The notes under the pieces are model-generated. The model searched no databases. It was given only the letters and a program-made list of their open reading frames with translations, and was not told the origin of the DNA. DNA of 64,000 nt from assembly GCF_008086045.1 (NCBI RefSeq), contig NZ_VSEY01000006.1:303442-367441 (forward strand), read 5' to 3'. This document shows, one piece after another, positions 56,559 through 64,000 of the stretch. Each line of letters opens with the position of its first letter. Within the stretch, counting starts at the first letter, position 1. Position numbers and translations under genes: made by a program. The DNA comes from Nonomuraea sp. PA05. GTDB lineage: Bacteria; Actinomycetota; Actinomycetes; Streptosporangiales; Streptosporangiaceae.

Positions 56559-58792
56559 TCGACGCGATCGCCGCGGAGTGGCTGAAGCTCCGCTCACTGC
56601 GCTCGAACCTCCACCTGCTGGCCAGCTCCGTGGCGGCCGTCGCCGCCTGCGCCGGGATCGCGTTCATGATCGGACGCGGCTTCGACAACCAGACCATGGA
56701 CGAGCGGATGGCCTTCCCCACCAACGGGGACGGCCTCGGCAACGGCATCGCGGTCGCCTACGTCGTCTTCGCCGTGCTGGGAGCCCTGGCGATCACCTCG
56801 GAGTACGGCACCGGGATGATCCAGTCGAGCCTGGCGGCGGTGCCGCGCCGGCAGGTGCTGCTGCTGGCCAAGGTGCCGGGCCTGGCCGCCGTCACGCTGG
56901 TGGCGGGCCAGGCGCTGGCGTTCGCCATGCACGCGGCCTCCATGGCGGTGCTCGGCGACCGGGCCGGGCTGCTGCTGCGGGAAGGGGTGCCGCTGGGCAC
57001 GCCGCTGTCGCATCCGGGCGTGCTCGCCTCGGTGATCGTCACCGGGCTGTCGATGGCCGCGGTCGCGCTGATCGGGCTGGGCGTCGGGGCCGCCGTCCGC
57101 TCCACGCCAGGCGCGCTGGTCGTGCTGGCCGTGATCATCGTGGTGCTGCCGGTGGTGGCCAGGACCCTGCCCATGCCGCTGCGTGCGCAGGCGGGCTCAT
57201 TCATGATCGAGAACTTGCCGCTCCAGATCGCGGGGACCGGCGGCGGCAGCCTGTCCCCGGCCGCGGCGGCGGGGCTGCTCATCGGGTACGTGATCGCCGC
57301 CCTGACGGCCGGAGCCACGGTGATCGCCCGGCGGGGACGCCGGATCAAGGCGCTGGCGGTCGGCGTCGTCGCGGCCCTGCTGGTCTCGGCGGTGCCCGCC
57401 GCCGCGACCGCCCTGCCGGGATCGAGCCGGGCGGCCCTCGCCTGGGCGCGGTGCGCGGACCAGGAGCTGCTCCGGGAGATGCGCTGCGCCTCCATCACGG
57501 TCCCCCTCGACTGGGCCGAGCCGTCCGGGCGGCGGATCGACCTCACCGTCGGTCTGCTGCCCGCGACCGGCGTCCAGCGGCGGATGGGCACGGTGTTCAC
57601 GGTCCCCGGCGGGCCTGGCGCCTCGGGCGTCTCCTCGCTGAGCGAGAGCGCCGCCGGCTTCGCCGAGCTGCGCGACCGGTTCGACGTGGTCAGCGTCGAG
57701 CCGCGCAACACCATCGACAAGGGCGTGCTGTCGTACGAATGCCTCACCTCGGGCCCCTGGATCACCTGGCCCGGCACCCCCGCCGAGTACGCCGAACTCG
57801 GCAGGAGCAACAGGGCGGCGGCCGAGCGCTGCCGCGCCGCCGATCCGGAGTTCTTCGACCACATGGACTCGGCCTCGGTGGCGCGCGACATGGAGGCCAT
57901 CCGGGCCGCGCTGGGCGAGGACAGGCTGAGCTTCATCGCCAACTCCTACGGTGGCATGCCCGCGCTCGCCTACTCCCGGCTGTTCCCCGGGCGGGTGCGC
58001 GCGATGGTGTTCGACGGCACGGCCAACCCTTACCAGCCCCGCTCGCGGAGCAGGCTGCCCCATGAGGCCGCCTTCGCCCGCTTCGCCACCTGGTGCGCGA
58101 AGGCCACCGCCTGCGCCCTGCACGGCCGGGACGTCGGTGAGGTCTGGCGGACGCTGGTGGCGCGGGCCGATCGTGTGCCGGTGCCCGTCAAGGGCGAGCG
58201 GGCCGCCTACAGCGGGTTCGACTTCAAGGAGGCCGCCGCTCCCAGCATCATCTCGCCTGGACCCGCGCCCGAGCACCCCCGCTGGGTGGAGCTGGCCGAG
58301 GCGATCGAGCGGGCCGCCGGAGGGGACGCGTCGGGGTTCGCCGACTACGTGCGGCGGAGCACGAAGAGCGTGAAGGTTCCCTCGTTCACGGGGATGAACA
58401 TGACGCACTGCCTGGACGGGCTGGGCTTCGAGAGCTACGAGGCGTACCTGGAGCAGCGCCGCGAGGGGGAGCGGCTGCTGCCGAACCTGGCCGGGATCGA
58501 GCTGTGGCACCCGCTGGCCTGCGTGGGCTGGCCTTCGCCCGTCACGAACCCGCCGGCGCCGCTGCCCGCCGGGGAGTTGCCGCCCTACCTGGGGGTGGGC
58601 TCGCTGACGGATTTCGACGCGTCGGCTGACCTGGTACGGCGGGTGCCCGGGTCGGGGGCGATCCAGTATCTGGATCATGGGCACGGGCTCTACAACGCGG
58701 GCAACTCCTGCATCATCGGCCACGTGAACCGGTACCTGATCAGCCTGCGCCTGCCCGCGCCCGGTGCCGTGTGCCCGAAGGCCGCCGCCTGA
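56555..58792 (+). CDS. ABC-2-type permease fused to a secreted TAP-like alpha/beta hydrolase
   Basis: A 745-residue two-part protein. Residues 1-258 form an ABC-2 permease with six hydrophobic segments. Residues 259-286 look like a signal peptide (basic 'RRGRRIK', hydrophobic core, 'PAAATA'). Residues ~298-745 form a tripeptidyl-aminopeptidase-like hydrolase: 'TVPGGPGASGVSS', nucleophile Ser464 in 'IANSYGGMPALAYS', 'DFDASADLV' (Asp) and 'LDHGHGLYN' (His). The hydrolase would face outside. GTG 57320 with GGAG at 57311-57314 could start a free hydrolase. No frameshift is seen. Confidence 0.85.
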   Translation: MIDAIAAEWLKLRSLRSNLHLLASSVAAVAACAGIAFMIGRGFDNQTMDERMAFPTNGDGLGNGIAVAYVVFAVLGALAITSEYGTGMIQSSLAAVPRRQVLLLAKVPGLAAVTLVAGQALAFAMHAASMAVLGDRAGLLLREGVPLGTPLSHPGVLASVIVTGLSMAAVALIGLGVGAAVRSTPGALVVLAVIIVVLPVVARTLPMPLRAQAGSFMIENLPLQIAGTGGGSLSPAAAAGLLIGYVIAALTAGATVIARRGRRIKALAVGVVAALLVSAVPAAATALPGSSRAALAWARCADQELLREMRCASITVPLDWAEPSGRRIDLTVGLLPATGVQRRMGTVFTVPGGPGASGVSSLSESAAGFAELRDRFDVVSVEPRNTIDKGVLSYECLTSGPWITWPGTPAEYAELGRSNRAAAERCRAADPEFFDHMDSASVARDMEAIRAALGEDRLSFIANSYGGMPALAYSRLFPGRVRAMVFDGTANPYQPRSRSRLPHEAAFARFATWCAKATACALHGRDVGEVWRTLVARADRVPVPVKGERAAYSGFDFKEAAAPSIISPGPAPEHPRWVELAEAIERAAGGDASGFADYVRRSTKSVKVPSFTGMNMTHCLDGLGFESYEAYLEQRREGERLLPNLAGIELWHPLACVGWPSPVTNPPAPLPAGELPPYLGVGSLTDFDASADLVRRVPGSGAIQYLDHGHGLYNAGNSCIIGHVNRYLISLRLPAPGAVCPKAAA

Positions 58793-58874
58793 CGGCTCCG
58801 GGGCGGGCATTCGGGCCGGGGCCTGGCGCTGCCACGCGGCCGACTCTGGACCGCGTGGCGGGCGGCTGGGTGCG

Positions 58875-59003
58875 GGCGTCGTGCGCAGGCGAAGGCGTCG
58901 TGCGCAGGTGAAGGCGTCGTGCGCAGGTGAAGGCGTCGTGCGCAGGTGAAGGCGTCGTGCGGAGGTGGCGGGCGTTGTGGCGAGGTGGCGGGCGTCGTGC
59001 GGC
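58875..59003. repeat. 19-bp minisatellite, about 6.5 copies
   Basis: Unit GGCGTCGTGCGCAGGTGAA. Copies at 58894, 58913 and 58932 are identical; 58875 has one change; 58951, 58971 and 58990 are progressively degenerate. It lies in the convergent gap between the fusion gene and the helicase. Nineteen is not a multiple of three, so it is not coding. Confidence 0.9.
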
Positions 59004-59011
59004 CCGGCCCG

Positions 59012-60985
59012 TCAGGACGCCTCGGTGGCCAGGCGCTTGAGGGCCGCCCGTGGGATGGCCGGGTCCGTGGTGCGCCAGAACGGCGGCAGGGAGTTCAGCA
59101 GGAACCCGCTGTAGCGGGCCGTCGCGAGGCGAGGGTCGAGGACGGCGATGACGCCCTTGTCGTCCTGGGCGCGCAGGAGGCGGCCGGCGCCCTGGGCGAG
59201 AAGGAGGGCGGCGTGGTTGGCCGCCACCGCCATGAAGCCGTTGCCGCCCCTGGCCGCCACGTGGCGCTGGCGGGCCGAGGTGAGGGGGTCGTCGGGCCGG
59301 GGGAAGGGGACGCGGTCGATGATGACGAGGCGCAGCGAGGGGCCGGGGACGTCGACGCCCTGCCAGAGCGACAGGGTGCCGAACAGGCAGGTGGGCTCGT
59401 CGTCGGCGAACTGCTTGACCAGGAGCATCGTGGAGTCGTCGCCCTGGCACAGGAGCGGCACGTCGAGGCGGTCGCGCAGGGCCTCGGTGGCGGCCTTGGC
59501 GGCGCGCATGGAGGAGAACAGGCCGAGCGTGCGGCCGCCGGCGGCCTCGATCAGCTCGGTGATCTCGTCGAGGTACTGCTGGGGGAGGCCGTCGCGGCCC
59601 GGCTGGGGCAGGTGCTTGGCGACGTAGAGGATGCCGGCGCGGGGGTGGTCGAACGGGGAGCCGACGTCCATGCCCTGCCACTTGCCGTCGGCCAGGCCCC
59701 ACTGGGCGGCGAGCGCGTCGAAGGTGCCGCCGAGCGCCAGGGTGGCGGAGGTGAGGACGACGGTGCGCTCGCCGAACAGCTTGTCGCGCAGCATGCCGGC
59801 CACGGTGAGCGGGGCGACGCGGAGCGAGGGCGGGCGGCGGTCGGTGCCGGAGTCGAGCCAGACGACCTCGGCCCGGTCGGCCTCGGAGTCGTGCCCGTAG
59901 GCGTCGAGCATGCGCACCGCCGTGTCGTGCACCTCGTCGAGGGCGGTGAACGCGGCCTTGCGCTGGCCCGCCTTGTCGGGGTCGTCCTTGTCGGCGCTGC
60001 GCGGGCCCATGGCGGTGATGCAGCGCCAGGCGGTGTCGCGGATGAGCTGGAGGGTGAGGCCGAGCACCTGCGGCATGTCGTCGATGCGGCCGGGCGGGGC
60101 GGCGGCCAGCAGCGCCTTCAGGTCTTCGCCGGCCTCCATGAGCTGGTCGGCGACGGGCTGGTCGATGAGGCGGCCGACGCGGCGTACGGCCAGCATGACG
60201 GACGTGTCGGACAGCTCGCTGGTGACGACGGACGTGACGCGGTCGACCAGCTCGTGCGCCTCGTCCACGACGACCACGTCGTGCTCGGGCAGGACCGGCA
60301 GGTCGCCCATGGCGTCGATGGCGAGCAGCGCGTGGTTGGTGACGACGACGTCGACCTCGCCCGCGCGGGCCCTGGCCATCTCGGCGAAGCACTCGGCGCC
60401 GCTGGGGCAGCGGGTGGCGCCCAGGCACTCCTGGGCGCTGACGGAGAACTGGCGCCACGCCTGCTCGCTGACGCCGGGCACCAGCTCGTCGCGGTCGCCG
60501 GTCTCGGTCTCCTCGGCCCACTCCTGGATGCGCTGCACCATGCGGCCGGTGGCGCTGACCTCGCGCGGGTCGAAGAGCTGGTCCTGCTCGTCCTCCTCGG
60601 GCCAGCCCGCGGTGGCCTTGTAGCGGCACAGGTAGTTGCGGCGGCCCTTGAGGATGGCGAACGTCGGCTCGTGCGGCAGCTCCTTGCCCAGCGCGGCGGA
60701 CAGGCGCGGCAGGTCACGATCGACGAGCTGGCGCTGCAGCGCGATCGTGGCGGTGGAGATGACGACGGGGGAGTCGCTGTCCATGGCGTGCCGGATCGAG
60801 GGCACGAGGTAGGCCAGGGACTTGCCGGTGCCGGTGCCCGCCTGGACGGCCAGGTGCTCGTCGTCGTCGATGGCCTTCTGGACGGCGCGGACCATGGTGA
60901 CCTGGCCCTGCCGTTCGCTCCCTCCGAGAGCGTCGACCGCGATGCTGAGCAGTGTGTCCACTGGTGGGAGATGGGAGTCCGGCAC
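59012..60985 (-). CDS. DinG/XPD-like ATP-dependent DNA helicase
   Basis: A 657-residue superfamily 2 helicase: Walker A 'AGTGTGKSLAYLVPS', DEAH box 'VVVVDEAHELVD', late motifs 'LFGTLSLWQGVDVPGPSLRL' and 'AQGAGRLLRAQDDKG'. Four cysteines ('NYLCRY' and 'ECLGATRCPSGAECF') should hold the XPD/DinG [4Fe-4S] cluster. It unwinds DNA during repair or replication stress. I prefer GTG 60985 (8 nt after TAGCGT) over ATG 61006, which lies upstream of that box. Confidence 0.92.
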   Translation of the reverse strand: MPDSHLPPVDTLLSIAVDALGGSERQGQVTMVRAVQKAIDDDEHLAVQAGTGTGKSLAYLVPSIRHAMDSDSPVVISTATIALQRQLVDRDLPRLSAALGKELPHEPTFAILKGRRNYLCRYKATAGWPEEDEQDQLFDPREVSATGRMVQRIQEWAEETETGDRDELVPGVSEQAWRQFSVSAQECLGATRCPSGAECFAEMARARAGEVDVVVTNHALLAIDAMGDLPVLPEHDVVVVDEAHELVDRVTSVVTSELSDTSVMLAVRRVGRLIDQPVADQLMEAGEDLKALLAAAPPGRIDDMPQVLGLTLQLIRDTAWRCITAMGPRSADKDDPDKAGQRKAAFTALDEVHDTAVRMLDAYGHDSEADRAEVVWLDSGTDRRPPSLRVAPLTVAGMLRDKLFGERTVVLTSATLALGGTFDALAAQWGLADGKWQGMDVGSPFDHPRAGILYVAKHLPQPGRDGLPQQYLDEITELIEAAGGRTLGLFSSMRAAKAATEALRDRLDVPLLCQGDDSTMLLVKQFADDEPTCLFGTLSLWQGVDVPGPSLRLVIIDRVPFPRPDDPLTSARQRHVAARGGNGFMAVAANHAALLLAQGAGRLLRAQDDKGVIAVLDPRLATARYSGFLLNSLPPFWRTTDPAIPRAALKRLATEAS

Positions 60986-60993
60986 GGCACTAA

Positions 60994-60999
60994 ACGCTA
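60994..60999 (-). promoter_or_regulatory. candidate leaderless promoter -10 (TAGCGT) for the helicase
   Basis: Minus strand: TAGCGT, 8 nt, GTG 60985, no Shine-Dalgarno. Confidence 0.35.
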
Positions 61000-61227
61000 C
61001 CGGCATTCCGGGGTCGCCGCGCCGAACGCGGTGTGATCGGCCAGACGCATCCCGGCGTTCCCGGATACTCCCGGCGCGTCGCGTGGCACACTGGGCGATC
61101 GGAACTCCAACTGGTCACGGAAGATCTTCACTGGGTGTGACCAGAGGGAGTCCGGGTGTAGATGGTAAGGCCGGTTCCTCTGGGTTTTCCGGGGTTGAGT
61201 GGACGAATAAAGGCTGGTTAAAGCAGT

Positions 61228-62508
61228 ATGTCTGCCATGTCGGAAGTTGTCCCGTTGCCGTCGTTCGGCGAAGTCTTCTTCGATGCACGAGGTCAGGAGC
61301 GGTGCCTCCGCGTCACGTGGCATGAGGGCACGCTGGTCCTCAGCCTGTGGCGCGGCGAGATGTGCACAGCGAGCTTCCGCATGCCGATGGAGGACGTCGG
61401 CAGGCTGCTCGACACCCTCGACGAGGGGTTCGCGGAGGCCACGGGCGAGCAGCCCGCGGTGCCCGCGCACGACCCCGGCACGGAGGTCATGCCGGGCACC
61501 GGCACGTACCACCGGCCGCAGCCGCACGGCCAGCAGCCGCAGCCACCGCAGCTCGACGAGCGGCCCACCGCCGCCCTGTCGCCCAACGACGTCCTCGTGG
61601 CCAGGGGCCCCGCCCCGCAGGACAAGCTGGTGGCCTCCTACAGCGAGACCACGGGCCCCAGGGACACCACCCCGGCGTACGGGGAGCGCTCGCCCTTCAC
61701 CGGCCCGCAGTACGCGGACGCGGCGAGCGGCCCGCAGCGGTACGCGGACGCGCCCGGCCAGCAGTACGCCGACGCGGGCGCTCCGCAGTACATCGAGTCG
61801 ACGGGCCCGCAGCCGAGGTACACCGGCGACCCGTTCAGCGGCCCCCAGTACACCTCCGACCCGCTGAGCGGCCCCCACTACACGCAGCCCGCCCAGCCCG
61901 AGCCGTTCACCGGCCCGCAGTACGTGGACGGCAGCGAGCCCGTCTACCAGATGCCCGGCGCCGACCGGCGCAGGCAGGCGCCGCTCAGCACCGACCCGCT
62001 GGGCTTCCCCTCCCAGGCTGCGGAGCCGTACCAGGCCGCGGAGCCGTACCAGGCGGCCGAGCCGTACCAGGCCGCCCAGCCGCAGCAGCAGGCGTACCAG
62101 CAGGACCCGTACCCCTCCGACCCGTACGGGGGCCGCCGCTCCGACGGCTACCAGCAGCCCCAGCCCCAGGCGAGCACCGCGGGGCTGGGCACGCCCATGC
62201 ACGGCATCCCGGGTGCGGGCCGCCGCCGCGCGGCCCCGCAGCAGCAGCAACAGGCCCAGGACTACGGCTCCTACCAGCAGAGCCCGCCGCAGCCCAACCC
62301 GGTGGACCCGCTGCTGGCGCTCGGCCGCCAGGAGCAGTACCCGCCGCAGGACCACCACCAGTACGACCAGTACGGCCAGGACCAGTACGGCCAGCCTGAC
62401 GAGGGCATGTCCCGCCCGTACGTCGGGGACCCCATGTTCTCCACGGGCGAGCGCCTGCGCCCGGAGCAGCCCGACTACCACGAGAGAAGCGACCGCAGGG
62501 AGTGGTGA
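61228..62508 (+). CDS. hypothetical protein with small N-terminal domain and long disordered repeat tail
   Basis: A 426-residue protein. Residues 1-70 look folded ('FGEVFFDARGQERCLRVTWH', 'EDVGRLLDTLDEGFAEATG'); the rest is Pro/Gln/Tyr/Gly-rich and disordered, with 'GPQYAD/T', 'AAEPYQ' (three in tandem) and 'QYDQYGQ' repeats. The N-terminal unit resembles small conserved actinobacterial domains but I cannot name it. ATG 61237 is an alternative start. The 221-bp upstream gap contains TTGAGT (61195) 17 bp before TTAAAG, a possible weak promoter. Confidence 0.75.
   Translation: MSAMSEVVPLPSFGEVFFDARGQERCLRVTWHEGTLVLSLWRGEMCTASFRMPMEDVGRLLDTLDEGFAEATGEQPAVPAHDPGTEVMPGTGTYHRPQPHGQQPQPPQLDERPTAALSPNDVLVARGPAPQDKLVASYSETTGPRDTTPAYGERSPFTGPQYADAASGPQRYADAPGQQYADAGAPQYIESTGPQPRYTGDPFSGPQYTSDPLSGPHYTQPAQPEPFTGPQYVDGSEPVYQMPGADRRRQAPLSTDPLGFPSQAAEPYQAAEPYQAAEPYQAAQPQQQAYQQDPYPSDPYGGRRSDGYQQPQPQASTAGLGTPMHGIPGAGRRRAAPQQQQQAQDYGSYQQSPPQPNPVDPLLALGRQEQYPPQDHHQYDQYGQDQYGQPDEGMSRPYVGDPMFSTGERLRPEQPDYHERSDRREW
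62014..62067 (+). repeat. three tandem 18-bp repeats encoding AAEPYQ
   Basis: Units 62014-62031, 62032-62049 and 62050-62067 differ at a few synonymous positions; a fourth degenerate unit follows. Synonymous divergence shows the peptide is maintained. Confidence 0.85.
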
Positions 62509-62511
62509 GGT

Positions 62512-62530
62512 CCCGCCGCGGCGCGGCGGG
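62512..62530. terminator. GC hairpin after the disordered-protein gene
   Basis: CCCGCCGC (62512-62519), loop GGC, GCGGCGGG (62523-62530): a perfect 8-bp stem beginning 4 bases after the stop. A TACGCT -10-like box (62531-62536) for the antiporter follows immediately. Confidence 0.6.
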
Positions 62531-62603
62531 TACGCTCTCGGCGGGACGATTGAGCTGAGGCGGTCGGCTCGCGATCGCCCGGTCGGGGGCTGGAGGGGCG
62601 CCG

Positions 62604-64000
62604 GTGGATCCGAGCACGGGGTTGCAGTTGCTGCTGCTCGCCGGAGGCGCGGTCGGGGTGGCGGCGGTCGCCAGGCACAAGGGCTGGCCTGCCCCGTTGC
62701 TGCTGGTCGCGGCCGGGCTGCTGATCTCGCCGCTGGTGCCGGCGGTGCCGCTGCAGCCGGAGCTGGTGCTGTACGTGTTCCTGCCGCCGCTGCTCTACTC
62801 CGCCGCGCTCGACAGCTCCTACCTGCGCCTGCGAGACGTCAAGCGCTCGGTGGGGCTGCTGTCGGTCGGGCTGGTGCTGTTCACCACGGTCGCGGTCGGG
62901 CTGGTCGTGCACCTCATGCTGCCGAGCCTGCCGCTGGCGCTGGCGTTCGCACTGGGCGCCATCATCGCCCCGCCCGACGCGGTGGCGGCGGTCGCGGTGG
63001 GGCGGCGGCTGGGCCTGCCGCGCCGGTCGCTGACCATCCTTATCGGCGAGAGCCTGTTCAACGACGCCACCGCGCTGACGCTCTACCGGGTGGCCATCGG
63101 GGCGGCCGTGGGCGGGGCCGTCAGCGTCTGGGAGGGGCTGGGGGAGTTCCTGTTCGCCGCGGCGGGCGGGGTGGCGATCGGGCTGGCGCTGGCGTTCGTG
63201 TTCGCCTGGATCTTCCGGCGCACCCGCGACTCGCTGGTGGAGAACACGCTGATGCTGCTGATCCCGTTCGCCGCCTACCTGGCGGCGGAGAGCGTGCACG
63301 CCTCGGGCGTGATCGCGGTGGTGATCGTCGGCCTCTACCTGGGCAACCGCATGCACCTGCGGGGGTTCGGCACCAGGCTGGTGTCCGACGCGGTGTGGAA
63401 GGTCACCGACTTCTTCCTGGAGGCGATCGTCTTCGCGCTGATCGGGCTGCAGCTCGTGACCGTGATCGAGGGCATCAGCGGATACAGCGCCTGGGCGGTC
63501 GCCGGTTACGCGGCGGCGGTGCTGGCGGTGACGATCGTCAGCAGGTTCGTGTGGATGTTCGGGGTGACCTGGGCGATCAGGCTGTGGCGCAGGGACAGCG
63601 CGCCGTCGGCCGCCGAGACGGTGATCCTCGGCTGGGCGGGCATGCGGGGCGTGGTGTCGCTGGCGGCGGCGTTCTCGATCTCGGGGGTGCCCGGGCGGGA
63701 CCGGGCGCTGCTGCTGTTCCTGACGTTCACGACGGTGATCGGCACGCTGCTCATCCAGGGCACCACGTTCCCCGCGCTGATCAGGCGGCTGGGCGTGTCG
63801 AGCGAGCGCGAGCAGTACGAGGACCGGCTGGCCGAGGCGGCGGCGCAGCAGGCCGCGCTGGAGGCGGGCCTGGCGGAGCTGGAGCGGCTGGTCGGGCAGC
63901 TCGACGGCGAGCCCGACGAGATCCAGCAGCAGGTCGTCGACCAGCTCAGGGAGAAGTCATGGCGCCGCTCGCTCACGGCGTGGGAGCGGCTGGGGGGGGG
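62604..64000 (+). CDS. CPA1-family Na+/H+ antiporter, 3' truncated by window edge
   Basis: At least 465 residues, starting at GTG 62604 with GGAGGGG at 62592-62598. About 12 membrane segments carry CPA1 hallmarks: 'VFLPPLLYSAALDSS', 'ALGAIIAPPDAVAAVAV', 'ILIGESLFNDATALTLYRVA' (ion-binding Asn-Asp) and 'ILGWAGMRGVVSLAAA'. A cytoplasmic helical tail ('AAAQQAALEAGLAELERLVG') runs off the right edge. It exchanges Na+ (or K+) for H+. Frame open at 64000. Confidence 0.92.
   Translation, partial: MDPSTGLQLLLLAGGAVGVAAVARHKGWPAPLLLVAAGLLISPLVPAVPLQPELVLYVFLPPLLYSAALDSSYLRLRDVKRSVGLLSVGLVLFTTVAVGLVVHLMLPSLPLALAFALGAIIAPPDAVAAVAVGRRLGLPRRSLTILIGESLFNDATALTLYRVAIGAAVGGAVSVWEGLGEFLFAAAGGVAIGLALAFVFAWIFRRTRDSLVENTLMLLIPFAAYLAAESVHASGVIAVVIVGLYLGNRMHLRGFGTRLVSDAVWKVTDFFLEAIVFALIGLQLVTVIEGISGYSAWAVAGYAAAVLAVTIVSRFVWMFGVTWAIRLWRRDSAPSAAETVILGWAGMRGVVSLAAAFSISGVPGRDRALLLFLTFTTVIGTLLIQGTTFPALIRRLGVSSEREQYEDRLAEAAAQQAALEAGLAELERLVGQLDGEPDEIQQQVVDQLREKSWRRSLTAWERLGG

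Noticed and set aside
58875..59003. CRISPR-like array
   Set aside because: The 19-bp units abut directly with no spacers and degrade progressively; no cas genes are nearby.
1..64000. Integrated mobile element, tRNA or rRNA genes
   Set aside because: No transposase, integrase, phage gene, tRNA cloverleaf or rRNA-like stretch could be found by eye; gene content is chromosomal throughout.

Overview
The window is about 64 kb of very GC-rich, densely coding DNA with strong G/C preference at third codon positions, many GTG and some TTG starts, and chains of genes overlapping by ATGA or GTGA. Gene content (SigE-family ECF factor, cytochrome bd, Doc toxin, PadR, SseB, FUSC, aroC-aroK-aroB-aroQ) points to a filamentous actinomycete chromosome. 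Streptosporangiaceae (Nonomuraea-like) is my guess from overall character, not proof. I saw no rRNA, tRNA, insertion sequence or CRISPR array.

Layout. 1-7.5 kb: nucleobase catabolism (PucR regulator, two NCS2 permeases, three-subunit molybdenum dehydrogenase of the xanthine dehydrogenase family). 7.5-9.5 kb: leucine-rich-repeat protein and two tandem paralogous lipoproteins. 9.5-17.6 kb: a LacI-type locus in which palindromic operators link a secreted PQQ-type sugar dehydrogenase, the repressor and a complete LIV-type ABC importer. 17.6-19.9 kb: cydAB behind an unusual double dyad. 20-24.9 kb: deacetylase lipoprotein, CoxG-like protein, FrnE-like oxidoreductase, MarR regulator, thymidine kinase. 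24.9-28.7 kb: hydantoinase/oxoprolinase pair. 28.7-34.3 kb: DUF3800-like gene of atypical composition, dehydrogenase, phosphatase, small kinase, CoA transferase, fused carboxyltransferase. 34.3-37.6 kb: ECF sigma factor with a large membrane partner and two unknown genes. 37.6-42.2 kb: nitrilase, DUF418 protein, membrane-tethered peptidase-like hydrolase, aminotransferase. 42.2-45.8 kb: an unstable stretch with two gene remnants, a Doc toxin module and a FUSC protein with a repetitive tail. 45.9-48.9 kb: barbiturase-family enzyme, PadR regulator with two TTA codons, membrane-anchored RelA/SpoT-type HD protein, SseB protein. 49-53.6 kb: prepilin peptidase, shikimate operon, GDSL hydrolase. 53.6-58.8 kb: two-component system divergent from an ABC transporter whose permease is fused to a secreted alpha/beta hydrolase. 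58.8-64 kb: 19-bp minisatellite, DinG-type helicase, disordered repeat protein, start of a Na+/H+ antiporter.

A recurring regulatory theme is a TAnnnT -10 box placed 5-8 nt (usually exactly 6) before a start codon that has no Shine-Dalgarno, which predicts leaderless mRNAs. Two divergent gene pairs have such boxes touching or overlapping in 22-25 bp intergenic gaps. The most unusual items are the permease-hydrolase fusion with a possible internal start, the PadR/membrane HD pair, the LacI-controlled LIV transporter plus sugar dehydrogenase, and a possible oxidative pyrimidine pathway (molybdenum dehydrogenase plus barbiturase).
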